Assembly (NCBI RefSeq): GCF_022809715.1
Contig: NZ_CP094459.1
Coordinates: forward strand, 2,418,001-2,482,000
DNA: 64,000 nt
Direction of reading: 5' to 3'
Origin: Burkholderia pyrrocinia
GTDB lineage: Bacteria > Pseudomonadota > Gammaproteobacteria > Burkholderiales > Burkholderiaceae
This document shows, piece after piece, positions 42,931 to 52,102 of the stretch (within the stretch, counting starts at the first letter, position 1; each line of letters starts with the position of its first letter). The notes under the pieces were generated by a model. The model saw nothing but the letters and a program-made list of their open reading frames with translations, searched no databases and had not been told where the DNA came from. The translations under genes were made by a program, and so were the position numbers.

Positions 42931-44577
42931 TCAAAGAATGATGCGCCGGAAATCGCCGAGCAACGCGCCGAGATACGCATTGAACCGCGCGGCTTCCGCG
43001 CCATCGATCACGCGATGGTCATACGACAGCGACAGCGGCAGCATGAGACGCGGCACGAACTGCTTGCCGTCCCACACCGGCTTCATCTGCCCGCGCGACA
43101 ACCCGAGGATCGCCACTTCCGGCGCGTTGATGATCGGCGTGAAGTTCGTGCCGCCGATCCCGCCGAGCGACGAGATCGAGAAGCAGCCGCCCTGCATCTG
43201 GTCCGGCTTCAGCTTGCCTTCGCGCGCGGCCTTCGACAGGTCGCTCATTTCCTTCGCGATGTCGACGAGACCCTTCTTGTCCGCATCGCGGATCACCGGC
43301 ACGACGAGGCCGTTCGGCGTATCGGCGGCGAAACCGACGTGGAAGTACTGCTTGAACACGAGGTTGTCGCCGTCGAGGCTCGCGTTGAAGGTCGGGAATT
43401 TCTTCAGCGCGGCGACGACCGCCTTGATCACGAACGCGAGCATCGTGAACTTCACGCCCGCCTTCTCGTGCTCCTTGTTCAACTGGACGCGCAGCGCCTC
43501 GAGATCGGTGATGTCCGCTTCGTCGTTGTTCGTGACGTGCGGGATCATCACCCAGTTGCGATGCAGGTTCGCGCCCGAGATCTTCTTGATGCGCGACAGC
43601 GGCTTCGCCTCGAACGGGCCGAACTTCGAGAAGTCGACCTTCGGCCAGGGCAGCAGGTTCAGCTCGCCGCCGCCTGCCGGCGCGGCCGCTGCCGCGCCCG
43701 GTGCTGCGCGCTGGCCCGTCATCACGCCCTTCACGAAGCCCGTGACGTCGTCCTTCGTGATGCGGCCCTTCGGACCCGAGCCCTGCACGCGTGCGACTTC
43801 GACGCCGAGTTCGCGCGCGAACTTGCGCACCGACGGCGACGCGTGGCTGGCGCGGTATTCGCCCGGCGGCGCTGCGGCAGGTGCGGCGGCAGCCGGTGCC
43901 GGCGCAGCCTTCGCGGGTGCGGCGGCGGGTGCCGGAGCCGCTGCAGCAGCGGCCGGTGCCGGTGCGCTCGCCTGCGGTGCGGCAGCCGGTGCGCCTGCGG
44001 CTTCGAGCAGCACGATCAGCGCGCCTTCCGACACCGAATCGCCCACCTTCACCTTGATGTCCTTCACGACGCCGGCAGCCGGGCTCGGCACATCCATCGT
44101 CGCCTTGTCCGATTCGAGCGTGACGAGCGACTGCTCCTTCTCGACCGTATCGCCGACCTTCACGCCGATCTCGATCACCGGGACGTCCTTGTAGTCGCCG
44201 ATGTCGGGCACCTTCACTTCGAGCGTGCCGCCGGCCGCTGCCGGTGCGGCAGCCGGTGCAGCCGCGGCCGGTGCCGGCGCTGCTGCCGGAGCCGGGGCTG
44301 CTGCCGGCGCAGCTGCGCCGTTCGGCTGTGCGGCCGCGCCGCCTTCGAGCAGGATGATCAGCGTGCCTTCCGACACCGAGTCACCCACCTTCACCTTCAC
44401 TTCCTTGACCGTGCCCGCCGCGGGGCTCGGGACGTCCATCGTCGCCTTGTCGGACTCGAGCGTGACGAGCGACTGCTCGGGCTCGACCGTGTCGCCCGCC
44501 TTCACGAGCACTTCGATGACGGGCACGTCCTTGTAATCGCCGATATCCGGCACCTTCACTTCGATCGCTTGACTCAT
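42931..44577 (-). CDS. aceF: Dihydrolipoamide acetyltransferase (pyruvate dehydrogenase E2)
   Basis: E2 forms the core of the pyruvate dehydrogenase complex and transfers acetyl to CoA. The 548-residue protein has two lipoyl domains with Lys44 and Lys158 in identical [15 protein letters not shown] contexts. They are joined by Ala/Pro linkers (81-116 and 195-238). The peripheral-subunit-binding domain follows (about 245-283, [15 protein letters not shown]), then the catalytic domain ending in [16 protein letters not shown], with His and Asp of the HxxxDG site. E. coli AceF has three lipoyl domains. The two lipoyl-coding stretches are very similar at DNA level, so they are recent or homogenised duplicates. 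Confidence 0.97.
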   Translation of the reverse strand: MSQAIEVKVPDIGDYKDVPVIEVLVKAGDTVEPEQSLVTLESDKATMDVPSPAAGTVKEVKVKVGDSVSEGTLIILLEGGAAAQPNGAAAPAAAPAPAAAPAPAAAAPAAAPAAAGGTLEVKVPDIGDYKDVPVIEIGVKVGDTVEKEQSLVTLESDKATMDVPSPAAGVVKDIKVKVGDSVSEGALIVLLEAAGAPAAAPQASAPAPAAAAAAPAPAAAPAKAAPAPAAAAPAAAPPGEYRASHASPSVRKFARELGVEVARVQGSGPKGRITKDDVTGFVKGVMTGQRAAPGAAAAAPAGGGELNLLPWPKVDFSKFGPFEAKPLSRIKKISGANLHRNWVMIPHVTNNDEADITDLEALRVQLNKEHEKAGVKFTMLAFVIKAVVAALKKFPTFNASLDGDNLVFKQYFHVGFAADTPNGLVVPVIRDADKKGLVDIAKEMSDLSKAAREGKLKPDQMQGGCFSISSLGGIGGTNFTPIINAPEVAILGLSRGQMKPVWDGKQFVPRLMLPLSLSYDHRVIDGAEAARFNAYLGALLGDFRRIIL

Positions 44578-44645
44578 CTGTATCTGTCTCCATGGCCGCG
44601 CGCGCTCCTCGCGGAAGCGACGCGCGACATCACACGGCGTGTGCG

Positions 44646-47342
44646 TTAAACGGTCATCGGGTTGGGCTTGGACGGATCGAGGTTGTACTTGGCGATCGCG
44701 TCCGCGACCACCTTGCGCTCGATCGTGCCTTCGTCGGCCAGCGCGTTGAGCGCCGCGACGGTGACCCAGTGACGGTCGACCTCAAAGAAGTGACGCAGCT
44801 TCTCGCGGGTATCCGAGCGGCCGAAGCCGTCCGTGCCCAGCACGACGAAGCGGCGATCGATCTGGCCGCGAATCTGGTCGACCAGCGCGCGGACGTAGTC
44901 GGTCGATGCGATGACCGGGCCCTGCGTGTCCTTCAGGCACTTCTGCACGTGCGACAGGCGACGCTCCTCGGTCGGATGGAGCAGGTTCCAGCGCTCGACC
45001 TGGTGGCCTTCGCGCGCGAGCTCGGTGAAGCTCGGCACGCTCCACAGGTCGGCGGCGACGCCCCAGTCGTTCTTCAGCAGGTCGGCGGCAGCGATCACTT
45101 CGTTGAAGATCGTGCCCGCGCCGAGCAGCTGGACGCGCGGCGCCTTCTTGTCGGCATCGGCCTTCCTGAACGCGTACATGCCCTTGATGATGTCGGCCGC
45201 CACGTGCTCGCCCTGCGGAATCGCCGGGTGCTCGTAGTTCTCGTTCATCACCGTGATGTAGTAGTACACGTCTTCCTGGTCCTGCACCATGCGGCGCAGG
45301 CCGTCCTGGATGATCACGGCCAGTTCGTAGCCGAAGGTCGGGTCATAGCTCACGCAGTTCGGCACCGATGCCGCCCACAGGAGCGAGTGGCCGTCTTCGT
45401 GCTGCAGGCCTTCGCCGTTCAGCGTCGTGCGGCCCGCGGTACCGCCCAGCAGGAAGCCGCGCGAGCGCATGTCGCCCGCGGCCCATGCGAGGTCGCCGAT
45501 CCGCTGGAAGCCGAACATCGAGTAGAAGATGTAGAACGGCACCATGATCTCGCCGTGCGTCGAGTACGACGTCGCCGCCGCGATCCAGTCGCACATGCCG
45601 CCCGCTTCGTTGATGCCTTCCTGCAGGATCTGGCCGGTTTCCGATTCCTTGTAGAACATCAGCTGGTCGGAATCTTCCGGCACGTACTTCTGGCCTTGCT
45701 GGTTCCAGATGCCGATCTGGCGGAACAGGCCTTCCATGCCGAACGTGCGCGATTCGTCCGGGACGATCGGCACGACGCGCTTGCCGAGCGCCTTGTCCTT
45801 CAGCAGGATGTTCAGGATCCGCACGAACGCCATCGTCGTCGAGATCTCGCGGCCTTCGCCCGTGCCCTTCAGCAGCGGCTCGAACGCGTCGAGCGCCGGT
45901 ACCGGCAGCGACGTCGCCTTCTCGCGGCGGTGCGGCAGGTAGCCGCCGAGGTCCATGCGCTGCTTGCGCATGTATTCGAGTTCCTTCGAGCCTTCCTCGA
46001 ATTTCAGGTACGGCACGTCGGCGATCTGCTCGTCGGTGATCGGCAGGCGGAACTGGTCGCGGAACTTCTTCAGTTGCTCGACCGGCAGCTTCTTCTGCTG
46101 GTGCGTGATGTTCATCGCCTGGCCCGACTCGCCCATCCCGTAGCCCTTGATGGTCTTCGCGAGGATGACGGTCGGCGCGCCCTTCGTGTTGCTGGCTTCG
46201 TGGAACGCCGCATAGATCTTGTGCGGATCGTGGCCGCCGCGGTTCAGCGCCCAGATGTCGTCGTCCGACCAGTCGGCGACCAGCGCCTTCAGCTCAGGCG
46301 AGTTGAAGAAGTGCTCGCGGACGAACGCGCCCGACTCCGACTTGTACGTCTGGTATTCGCCGTCGACGACTTCCATCATGCGGCGCATCAGCGCGCCCGT
46401 CTTGTCGCGCGCGAACAGCGCATCCCAGCGGCTGCCCCAGATGACCTTGATCACGTTCCAGCCGGCGCCGCGGAATTCCGATTCCAGTTCCTGGATGATC
46501 TTGCCGTTGCCGCGCACCGGGCCGTCGAGACGCTGCAGGTTGCAGTTGATCACGAACACGAGGTTGTCGAGCTTCTCGCGGCTCGCCATCCCGATCGCGC
46601 CGAGCGATTCCGGTTCGTCCGTCTCGCCGTCGCCGAGGAACGCCCACACCTTGCGGCCCTCCGTCGTCGCGATGCCGCGCGCCTGCAGGTACTTCATGAA
46701 GCGCGCCTGGTAGATCGCCATGATCGGGCCGAGACCCATCGACACGGTCGGGAACTGCCAGAAGTCCGGCATCAGCCACGGGTGCGGGTACGACGAAATG
46801 CCGTTGCCGTCGACTTCCTGGCGGAAGTTGTCGAGCTGCTCTTCCTTCAGGCGGCCGAGCAGGAACGCGCGCGAATACACGCCCGGCGACGAGTGGCCCT
46901 GCACGAACACGAGATCGCCGCCGTGCTGGTCGGACGCTGCGTGCCAGAAGTGGTTGTAGCCGACGTCATAGAGCGTCGCGGCCGACGCGAACGATGCGAT
47001 GTGGCCGCCGACGTTCGTGTCCTTGCCTGCACGCAGCACCATCGCCAGCGCGTTCCAGCGCGTGTACGAACGGATGCGGTGCTCGATGTCCTGGTCGCCC
47101 GGAATCTTCGCCTGGGCTTCGACCGGAATCGTGTTGATGTACGGGGTATTCGCGGAAAACGGCAGGTGCTCGCCGTGCATGCGGGCGAACTCGATCTGCT
47201 TTTCGATCAGGTAGTGCGCGCGGCCGGTGCCCACGGAGGAGATCACGCCATCGAGCGACTCCAGCCACTCAACGGTTTCTTGCGGGTCGTCGTCACGTTC
47301 GGCGGCGACATATTTCATCACTTCGTTCGGTACAGCGGACAT
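44646..47342 (-). CDS. aceE: Pyruvate dehydrogenase E1 (homodimeric)
   Basis: E1 decarboxylates pyruvate using thiamine diphosphate. The 898-residue single-chain E1 has the thiamine motif [14 protein letters not shown], the KTIKGYGMG region, and a C-terminal transketolase-like domain ending [18 protein letters not shown]. Length matches E. coli AceE (887). The ATG at 47342 ([20 protein letters not shown]) is chosen; the long upstream frame is not conserved in style. It is first in the operon and divergent from the FixL-type kinase gene, with 273 bp between them. Confidence 0.97.
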   Translation of the reverse strand: MSAVPNEVMKYVAAERDDDPQETVEWLESLDGVISSVGTGRAHYLIEKQIEFARMHGEHLPFSANTPYINTIPVEAQAKIPGDQDIEHRIRSYTRWNALAMVLRAGKDTNVGGHIASFASAATLYDVGYNHFWHAASDQHGGDLVFVQGHSSPGVYSRAFLLGRLKEEQLDNFRQEVDGNGISSYPHPWLMPDFWQFPTVSMGLGPIMAIYQARFMKYLQARGIATTEGRKVWAFLGDGETDEPESLGAIGMASREKLDNLVFVINCNLQRLDGPVRGNGKIIQELESEFRGAGWNVIKVIWGSRWDALFARDKTGALMRRMMEVVDGEYQTYKSESGAFVREHFFNSPELKALVADWSDDDIWALNRGGHDPHKIYAAFHEASNTKGAPTVILAKTIKGYGMGESGQAMNITHQQKKLPVEQLKKFRDQFRLPITDEQIADVPYLKFEEGSKELEYMRKQRMDLGGYLPHRREKATSLPVPALDAFEPLLKGTGEGREISTTMAFVRILNILLKDKALGKRVVPIVPDESRTFGMEGLFRQIGIWNQQGQKYVPEDSDQLMFYKESETGQILQEGINEAGGMCDWIAAATSYSTHGEIMVPFYIFYSMFGFQRIGDLAWAAGDMRSRGFLLGGTAGRTTLNGEGLQHEDGHSLLWAASVPNCVSYDPTFGYELAVIIQDGLRRMVQDQEDVYYYITVMNENYEHPAIPQGEHVAADIIKGMYAFRKADADKKAPRVQLLGAGTIFNEVIAAADLLKNDWGVAADLWSVPSFTELAREGHQVERWNLLHPTEERRLSHVQKCLKDTQGPVIASTDYVRALVDQIRGQIDRRFVVLGTDGFGRSDTREKLRHFFEVDRHWVTVAALNALADEGTIERKVVADAIAKYNLDPSKPNPMTV

Positions 47343-47424
47343 TCTCGTCTCCTGGGTCCTGGAATGTGAGGATCGCTCTCGTGCAGACGACGCGACGCGA
47401 CCGGCTGCGGGCAAGCTCCAGCGG

Positions 47425-47454
47425 ATTGTAATGAGCGTGCGCGGGCCCGCGCAA
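47425..47454 (-). promoter_or_regulatory. Putative aceE promoter
   Basis: Minus strand TTGCGC (47454-47449) and TACAAT (47430-47425) with an 18-bp spacer lie 83 bp upstream of aceE. No PdhR-type operator was found by eye. Confidence 0.42.
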
Positions 47455-47603
47455 CAAAATTTTCGAATCGTGAGATCTTTTCTCGTAATGCGGAATATTG
47501 CTGCGCCGCACCCATGCTTCGGGGCTCCGCGGCACGTCCCGGCGGCATAAATCCGTTTCCGTTCAACATATCCGGTATGGGTTTTCCATGTATTGCGCTG
47601 CGC

Positions 47604-47609
47604 TACAAT
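47604..47609 (+). promoter_or_regulatory. Putative -10 element at the kinase start codon
   Basis: TACAAT ends 6 bp before the ATG at 47616. A start 7 bp downstream of the box would fall at the ATG, so the transcript could be leaderless. No Shine-Dalgarno is visible before the ATG. Confidence 0.42.
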
Positions 47610-47615
47610 CCTGCC

Positions 47616-50132
47616 ATGTTGACCGATCGGCTTTTCGCACGCTCGGCGCGACCGTCGGGCCCGCCGGCGGAGTCGCAGCCGTCCCGTTGGCACCACGGAC
47701 CGTGGTGGTCCAATTCCTATTTGCTGACGCCGCTGCTGTCGATCCTCGTGTTCCTCGTGGTGATGAGCCTCATCCTGTGGAGCCTCAATCGCCGCGAACA
47801 GCAGCAGCAGGAAGACACCCTCTTCCGTAACGTCGCGTGGGCGCAGCAGCAGATCCGCCTGTCGATGACGGGCGCGCAGGAGCAGCTCCAGGCGCTGTCG
47901 CGCGATCTCGCGTCGGGCCGCCTCGACCAGAACGCGTTCCAGATGGCCGTCGCGGACGTGATGCAGACGCATCCGGAAATCCTCTACCTGAACTGGTACA
48001 CATCGCCCGGCGTGCAGCGCTGGCCGGCCGTGCATCCGCCGCTGCTCGGCCAGCGGCTCGCGAAGCCCGGCGACGCGCAGATGCAGGACGCCGTGCGCGG
48101 CGCCTATGACGAAGCGCGCAGCACGCGCCGCCAGGCCTATTCGCCGCTGATCTACGACGACTTCGGCAACGGCTTCATCACGCTGCAGACACCCGTGATG
48201 CGCGGCGACCGCGAATATCTCGGCTCGATCGCCGCGGTGTTCTCGGTCGAAGGCATCCTGAAGCACGACATCCCGCAGGAGCTATCGTCGAAGTACAAGA
48301 TCTCGATCACCGACTCGAACAACCGCGAGCTGTCGTCCACGTCGACGCGCCCGCGCCTGCCGCGCGACTCGCACTACGACCTGCCGCTCGATCCGCCCGG
48401 CCAGGGGCTGACCGTGCGCGTGTACGCGTTCCCGCAGCTCACGAACCTGACCAACAACACGCTCGTGTGGCTCGTCGCGGGGCTGTCGTGCTTCGTGCTG
48501 TGGAGCCTCTGGAGCCTGTGGAAGCACACGCGCCAGCGCTTCGAGGCGCAGCAGGCGCTGTACGCGGAAGCGTTCTTCCGCCGTGCGATGGAAAACTCGG
48601 TGCTGATCGGCATGCGCGTGCTCGACATGCACGGCCGCATCACGCACGTGAACCCCGCGTTCTGCCGGATGACCGGCTGGGACGAAACCGACCTCGTCGG
48701 CAAGGTCGCGCCGTTCCCGTACTGGCCGCGCGACGCTTACCCGGAAATGCAGCGCCAGCTCGACATGACGCTGCGCGGCAAGGCGCCGAGCTCGGGGTTC
48801 GAGCTGCGCGTGCGGCGCAAGAACGGCACGCTGTTCCATGCGCGCCTGTACGTATCGCCGCTGATCGACAGTTCCGGCCGCCAGACGGGCTGGATGTCGT
48901 CGATGACCGACATCACCGAGCCGAAGCGCGCGCGCGAGGAACTCGCGGCCGCGCACGAGCGCTTCACGACGGTGCTCGAAAGCCTCGACGCCGCGGTGTC
49001 GGTGCTGGCCGCCGACGAGGCCGAGCTGCTGTTCGCGAACCGCTACTACCGCCACCTGTTCGGCATCCGCCCCGACGGCCATCTCGAGCTGTCGGGCGGC
49101 GGCTTCGACCGCGCGCAGGCATCGTCCGACTCGATCGACATGGTCGACGCATTCGCGGGCCTGCCGGCCGCCGCGCTGACGAGCAGCACCGCCGATGCGC
49201 AGGAGGTGTACGTCGAGAGCATCCAGAAGTGGTTCGAGGTGCGCCGCCAGTACATCCAGTGGGTGGACGGCCATCTCGCGCAGATGCAGATCGCGACCGA
49301 CATCACGACCCGCAAGAAGGCGCAGGAACTCGCGCACCAGCAGGAAGAGAAGCTGCAATTCACGAGCCGATTGATGACGATGGGTGAAATGGCGTCGTCG
49401 ATTGCTCACGAATTGAATCAGCCGCTCGCCGCGATCAACAACTACTGCTCGGGCACGTTGGCGCTCGTCAAGAGCGGCCGCGGCACGCCCGAGACGCTGC
49501 AGCCCGCGCTGGAAAAGACCGCGCAGCAGGCGCTGCGGGCGGGGATGATCGTCAAGCGGATCCGCGAATTCGTGAAGCGCAGCGAGCCGAAGCGCCAGCC
49601 GGCGCGCGTCGCGGACATCGTCGCCGACGCGGTCGGGCTCGCCGAAATCGAGGCCAGGAAGCGCAGGATCCGGATCGTCACGGAAATCCTCGCAAGAATG
49701 CCTATTATTTATGTCGACCCCGTGCTGATCGAGCAGGTGCTGATGAACCTGATGAAGAACGCGGCCGAGGCGATGGCCGACGTGAAGCCGGCGTCGGCGG
49801 ACGGCGTGATCCGCGTCGTCGCCGACATCGATGCGGGATTCGTCGACATCCGCGTGATCGACCAGGGTCCGGGCGTCGACGAAGCGACCGCCGAACGCCT
49901 GTTCGAACCGTTTTACAGCACCAAGTCCGATGGCATGGGCATGGGGCTGAACATCTGCCGTTCGATCATCGAATCGCATCGGGGGCGTCTGTGGGTGGTC
50001 AACAACGTCGAGCCGGATGGCCGCATTTCCGGCGCGACGTTCCACTGCAGCCTGCCCATTGGGGAACCCGCTGATCTCGGCCAAGGGGGGCGCGAGGCAT
50101 CGGCATCACATACCGTAACGGGAGAACTATGA
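47616..50132 (+). CDS. fixL: PAS-domain membrane sensor histidine kinase, FixL-type
   Basis: The 838-residue kinase has a membrane segment (about 35-57), a periplasmic domain of about 220 residues, a second membrane segment (about 278-300), and two PAS-like domains (about 325-430 and 440-560). Next come a HisKA domain with phospho-His598 (SSIAHELNQPLAA) and a HATPase domain (MNLMKNAAEAM, DQGPGVD, GMGMGLNICRSI). It overlaps its LuxR-type regulator by 4 bp. The fixL name follows the oxygen-sensing FixLJ pair I recall from the B. cepacia complex and is not certain. The first PAS has PRDAYPEMQ where rhizobial FixL has its haem histidine, so haem binding is not supported by motif. Confidence 0.82.
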   Translation: MLTDRLFARSARPSGPPAESQPSRWHHGPWWSNSYLLTPLLSILVFLVVMSLILWSLNRREQQQQEDTLFRNVAWAQQQIRLSMTGAQEQLQALSRDLASGRLDQNAFQMAVADVMQTHPEILYLNWYTSPGVQRWPAVHPPLLGQRLAKPGDAQMQDAVRGAYDEARSTRRQAYSPLIYDDFGNGFITLQTPVMRGDREYLGSIAAVFSVEGILKHDIPQELSSKYKISITDSNNRELSSTSTRPRLPRDSHYDLPLDPPGQGLTVRVYAFPQLTNLTNNTLVWLVAGLSCFVLWSLWSLWKHTRQRFEAQQALYAEAFFRRAMENSVLIGMRVLDMHGRITHVNPAFCRMTGWDETDLVGKVAPFPYWPRDAYPEMQRQLDMTLRGKAPSSGFELRVRRKNGTLFHARLYVSPLIDSSGRQTGWMSSMTDITEPKRAREELAAAHERFTTVLESLDAAVSVLAADEAELLFANRYYRHLFGIRPDGHLELSGGGFDRAQASSDSIDMVDAFAGLPAAALTSSTADAQEVYVESIQKWFEVRRQYIQWVDGHLAQMQIATDITTRKKAQELAHQQEEKLQFTSRLMTMGEMASSIAHELNQPLAAINNYCSGTLALVKSGRGTPETLQPALEKTAQQALRAGMIVKRIREFVKRSEPKRQPARVADIVADAVGLAEIEARKRRIRIVTEILARMPIIYVDPVLIEQVLMNLMKNAAEAMADVKPASADGVIRVVADIDAGFVDIRVIDQGPGVDEATAERLFEPFYSTKSDGMGMGLNICRSIIESHRGRLWVVNNVEPDGRISGATFHCSLPIGEPADLGQGGREASASHTVTGEL

Positions 50133-50767
50133 ATAGCCCTGTCACCACCACTCAGGAAACCGTCTTTGTCGTCGACGACGACGAGGCCGTACGGGACTCG
50201 CTGCGCTGGCTGCTGGAGGCGAACGGCTATCGCGTGCAATGCTTCTCGAGCGCCGAGCAATTCCTCGATGCATACCAGCCTGCGCAGCAGGCCGGCCAGA
50301 TCGCATGCCTGATCCTCGACGTGCGGATGTCGGGCATGAGCGGCCTCGAACTGCAGGAACGCCTGATCGCCGACAACGCCGCGCTGCCGATCATCTTCGT
50401 CACCGGTCACGGCGACGTGCCGATGGCCGTGTCGACGATGAAAAAGGGTGCGATGGACTTTATCGAGAAACCGTTCGACGAAGCCGAGCTGCGCAAGCTC
50501 GTCGAGCGGATGCTCGACAAGGCCCGAAGCGAAAGCAAGAGCGTCCAGGAACAGCGTGCCGCGAGCGAACGCCTGTCGAAGCTGACCGCGCGCGAGCAGC
50601 AGGTGCTCGAACGGATCATTGCGGGCCGCCTGAACAAGCAGATCGCCGACGATCTCGGCATCAGCATCAAGACGGTCGAAGCGCACCGCGCGAACATCAT
50701 GGAAAAGCTCAACGTCAACACGGTGGCCGACCTGCTGCGCCTCGCGCTGTCGAAGAAACAGGCCTGA
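50129..50767 (+). CDS. fixJ: Two-component response regulator, FixJ/LuxR type
   Basis: The 212-residue regulator has a receiver domain (VVDDDEAVRDSLRW, phospho-Asp64 in LILDVRMSGMSG, Thr in FVTGHGD, Lys in IEKPFD). A short linker leads to a LuxR/FixJ helix-turn-helix (LTAREQQVLERIIAGRLNKQIADDLGISIKTVEAHR). Its ATG overlaps the kinase stop (ATGA), giving translational coupling. FixJ-type regulators activate or repress genes in response to oxygen, redox or nutrients. Targets are not visible in this window. The name carries the same uncertainty as the kinase. Confidence 0.9.
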   Translation: MNSPVTTTQETVFVVDDDEAVRDSLRWLLEANGYRVQCFSSAEQFLDAYQPAQQAGQIACLILDVRMSGMSGLELQERLIADNAALPIIFVTGHGDVPMAVSTMKKGAMDFIEKPFDEAELRKLVERMLDKARSESKSVQEQRAASERLSKLTAREQQVLERIIAGRLNKQIADDLGISIKTVEAHRANIMEKLNVNTVADLLRLALSKKQA

Positions 50768-50922
50768 GCGCTCGCCGGCCGCGGCGGCACTGCCCGCCCG
50801 GCCCGCTGCCGCCCCGCGCGATGCGGCCCACTCGCGCGGCGGCGGCCTTTCCTCCCGGCGCGCGAGCGCCGCGGCCATGACGCTTTCCGCTTATTCGCTG
50901 TCGGACGGCAGCAGGCGAACGG

Positions 50923-50928
50923 TATAAT
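50923..50928 (+). promoter_or_regulatory. Putative -10 element of folD
   Basis: A perfect TATAAT lies about 69 bp upstream of the folD ATG. A matching -35 is not clear. Confidence 0.5.
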
Positions 50929-50996
50929 TGCGTGTTTTGCTGCGGCGCTTCGGTGCCGTACGCACGCATTCCAACTTCCCGGCAGGACCCACCACC

Positions 50997-51857
50997 ATGA
51001 CAGCCCTCCTCATCGACGGCAACGCCCTTTCGAAGACCTTGCGCGCGCAGGCCGCCGAACGCGCCGCCGCCCTAACCGCACGCGGCCACCAGCCCGGCCT
51101 CGCGGTGATCCTCGTCGGCGAGAACCCGGCGAGCGAAGTCTATGTGCGCAACAAGATCAAGGCATGCGAGGACAACGGTTTCTTCTCGCTGAAGGACGCG
51201 TACCCGGCAACGCTGTCGGAAGCCGACCTGCTCGCGCGCATCGACGAACTGAACCGCGACCCGAAGATCCACGGCATCCTCGTCCAGTTGCCGCTGCCCG
51301 CGCACATCGACAGCCACAAGGTGCTCGAGGCGATCGCGCCGGAGAAGGACGTCGACGGCTTTCACGTCGCGAACGCCGGCGCGCTGATGACCGGCAAGCC
51401 GCTGTTCCGCCCGTGCACGCCGTACGGCGTGATGAAGATGTTCGAGGCGCACGACATCGCGCTGCAGGGCGCGAACGCGGTCGTGATCGGCCGCTCGAAC
51501 ATCGTCGGCAAGCCGATGGCGATGCTGCTGCTCGAAGCCGGCGCGACCGTGACGATCTGCCACAGCAAGACGCGCGACCTCGCCGCGCACACGCGGCAGG
51601 CCGACGTCGTGGTTGCCGCGGTCGGCAAGCGCAACGTCCTGACGGCCGACATGGTGAAGCCCGGCGCGACGGTGATCGACGTCGGCATGAACCGCGACGA
51701 CGCGGGCAAGCTGTGCGGCGACGTCGATTTCGCGGGCGTGAAGGAAGTCGCCGGCCACATCACGCCGGTGCCGGGCGGCGTCGGCCCGATGACCATCACG
51801 ATGCTGCTGATCAACACGATCGAAGCCGCCGAGCGCGCCGCCGCCGCGGCCGCCTGA
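50997..51857 (+). CDS. folD: Bifunctional methylenetetrahydrofolate dehydrogenase/cyclohydrolase
   Basis: FolD interconverts 5,10-methylene- and 10-formyl-tetrahydrofolate with NADP. The 286-residue protein has the catalytic segment [16 protein letters not shown] (Tyr and Lys), the [15 protein letters not shown] signature, [15 protein letters not shown] and the C-terminal [15 protein letters not shown] signature. The ATG at 50997 is chosen because [11 protein letters not shown] is the standard N-terminus. A GCCGGCGC/GCGCCGGC stem at 51872-51897 follows the stop but lacks a T-run. Confidence 0.96.
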   Translation: MTALLIDGNALSKTLRAQAAERAAALTARGHQPGLAVILVGENPASEVYVRNKIKACEDNGFFSLKDAYPATLSEADLLARIDELNRDPKIHGILVQLPLPAHIDSHKVLEAIAPEKDVDGFHVANAGALMTGKPLFRPCTPYGVMKMFEAHDIALQGANAVVIGRSNIVGKPMAMLLLEAGATVTICHSKTRDLAAHTRQADVVVAAVGKRNVLTADMVKPGATVIDVGMNRDDAGKLCGDVDFAGVKEVAGHITPVPGGVGPMTITMLLINTIEAAERAAAAAA

Positions 51858-51987
51858 CCCCTGCCCGTTCAGCCGGCGCGCGGTTCCGTGCGCCGGCGTC
51901 TCGCCAGCCGCACCGCGCCGGCTGCACCACGCCGGCTGCACGTTGCTCGACGGCCTTCCCCCGCATCCGCCCCTGCGTCAATCGCAC

Positions 51988-52002
51988 CGTTAGAAACTAA
52001 CG
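51988..52002. promoter_or_regulatory. Perfect palindrome upstream of prlC
   Basis: CGTTAG-AAA-CTAACG is a 15-bp perfect inverted repeat about 100 bp upstream of prlC. A further CAAT/ATTG pair flanks it with one bulge. It has the size of a regulator operator; the binding protein is unknown. Confidence 0.4.
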
Positions 52003-52102
52003 ATTGGAAAGCGCACGATGCGCCCCAATAATGTCGGTATCGGGCGCCATCGCGCCGTTACCCTTTTCATCCCGGTTCATCCGGCAACAAACAGGGAGTC
52101 TT

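Noticed and set aside
44646..48266. 1206-codon frame that extends aceE far upstream
   Set aside because: The upstream 300 codons lie antisense to the kinase gene and have no family features; aceE begins at 47342.
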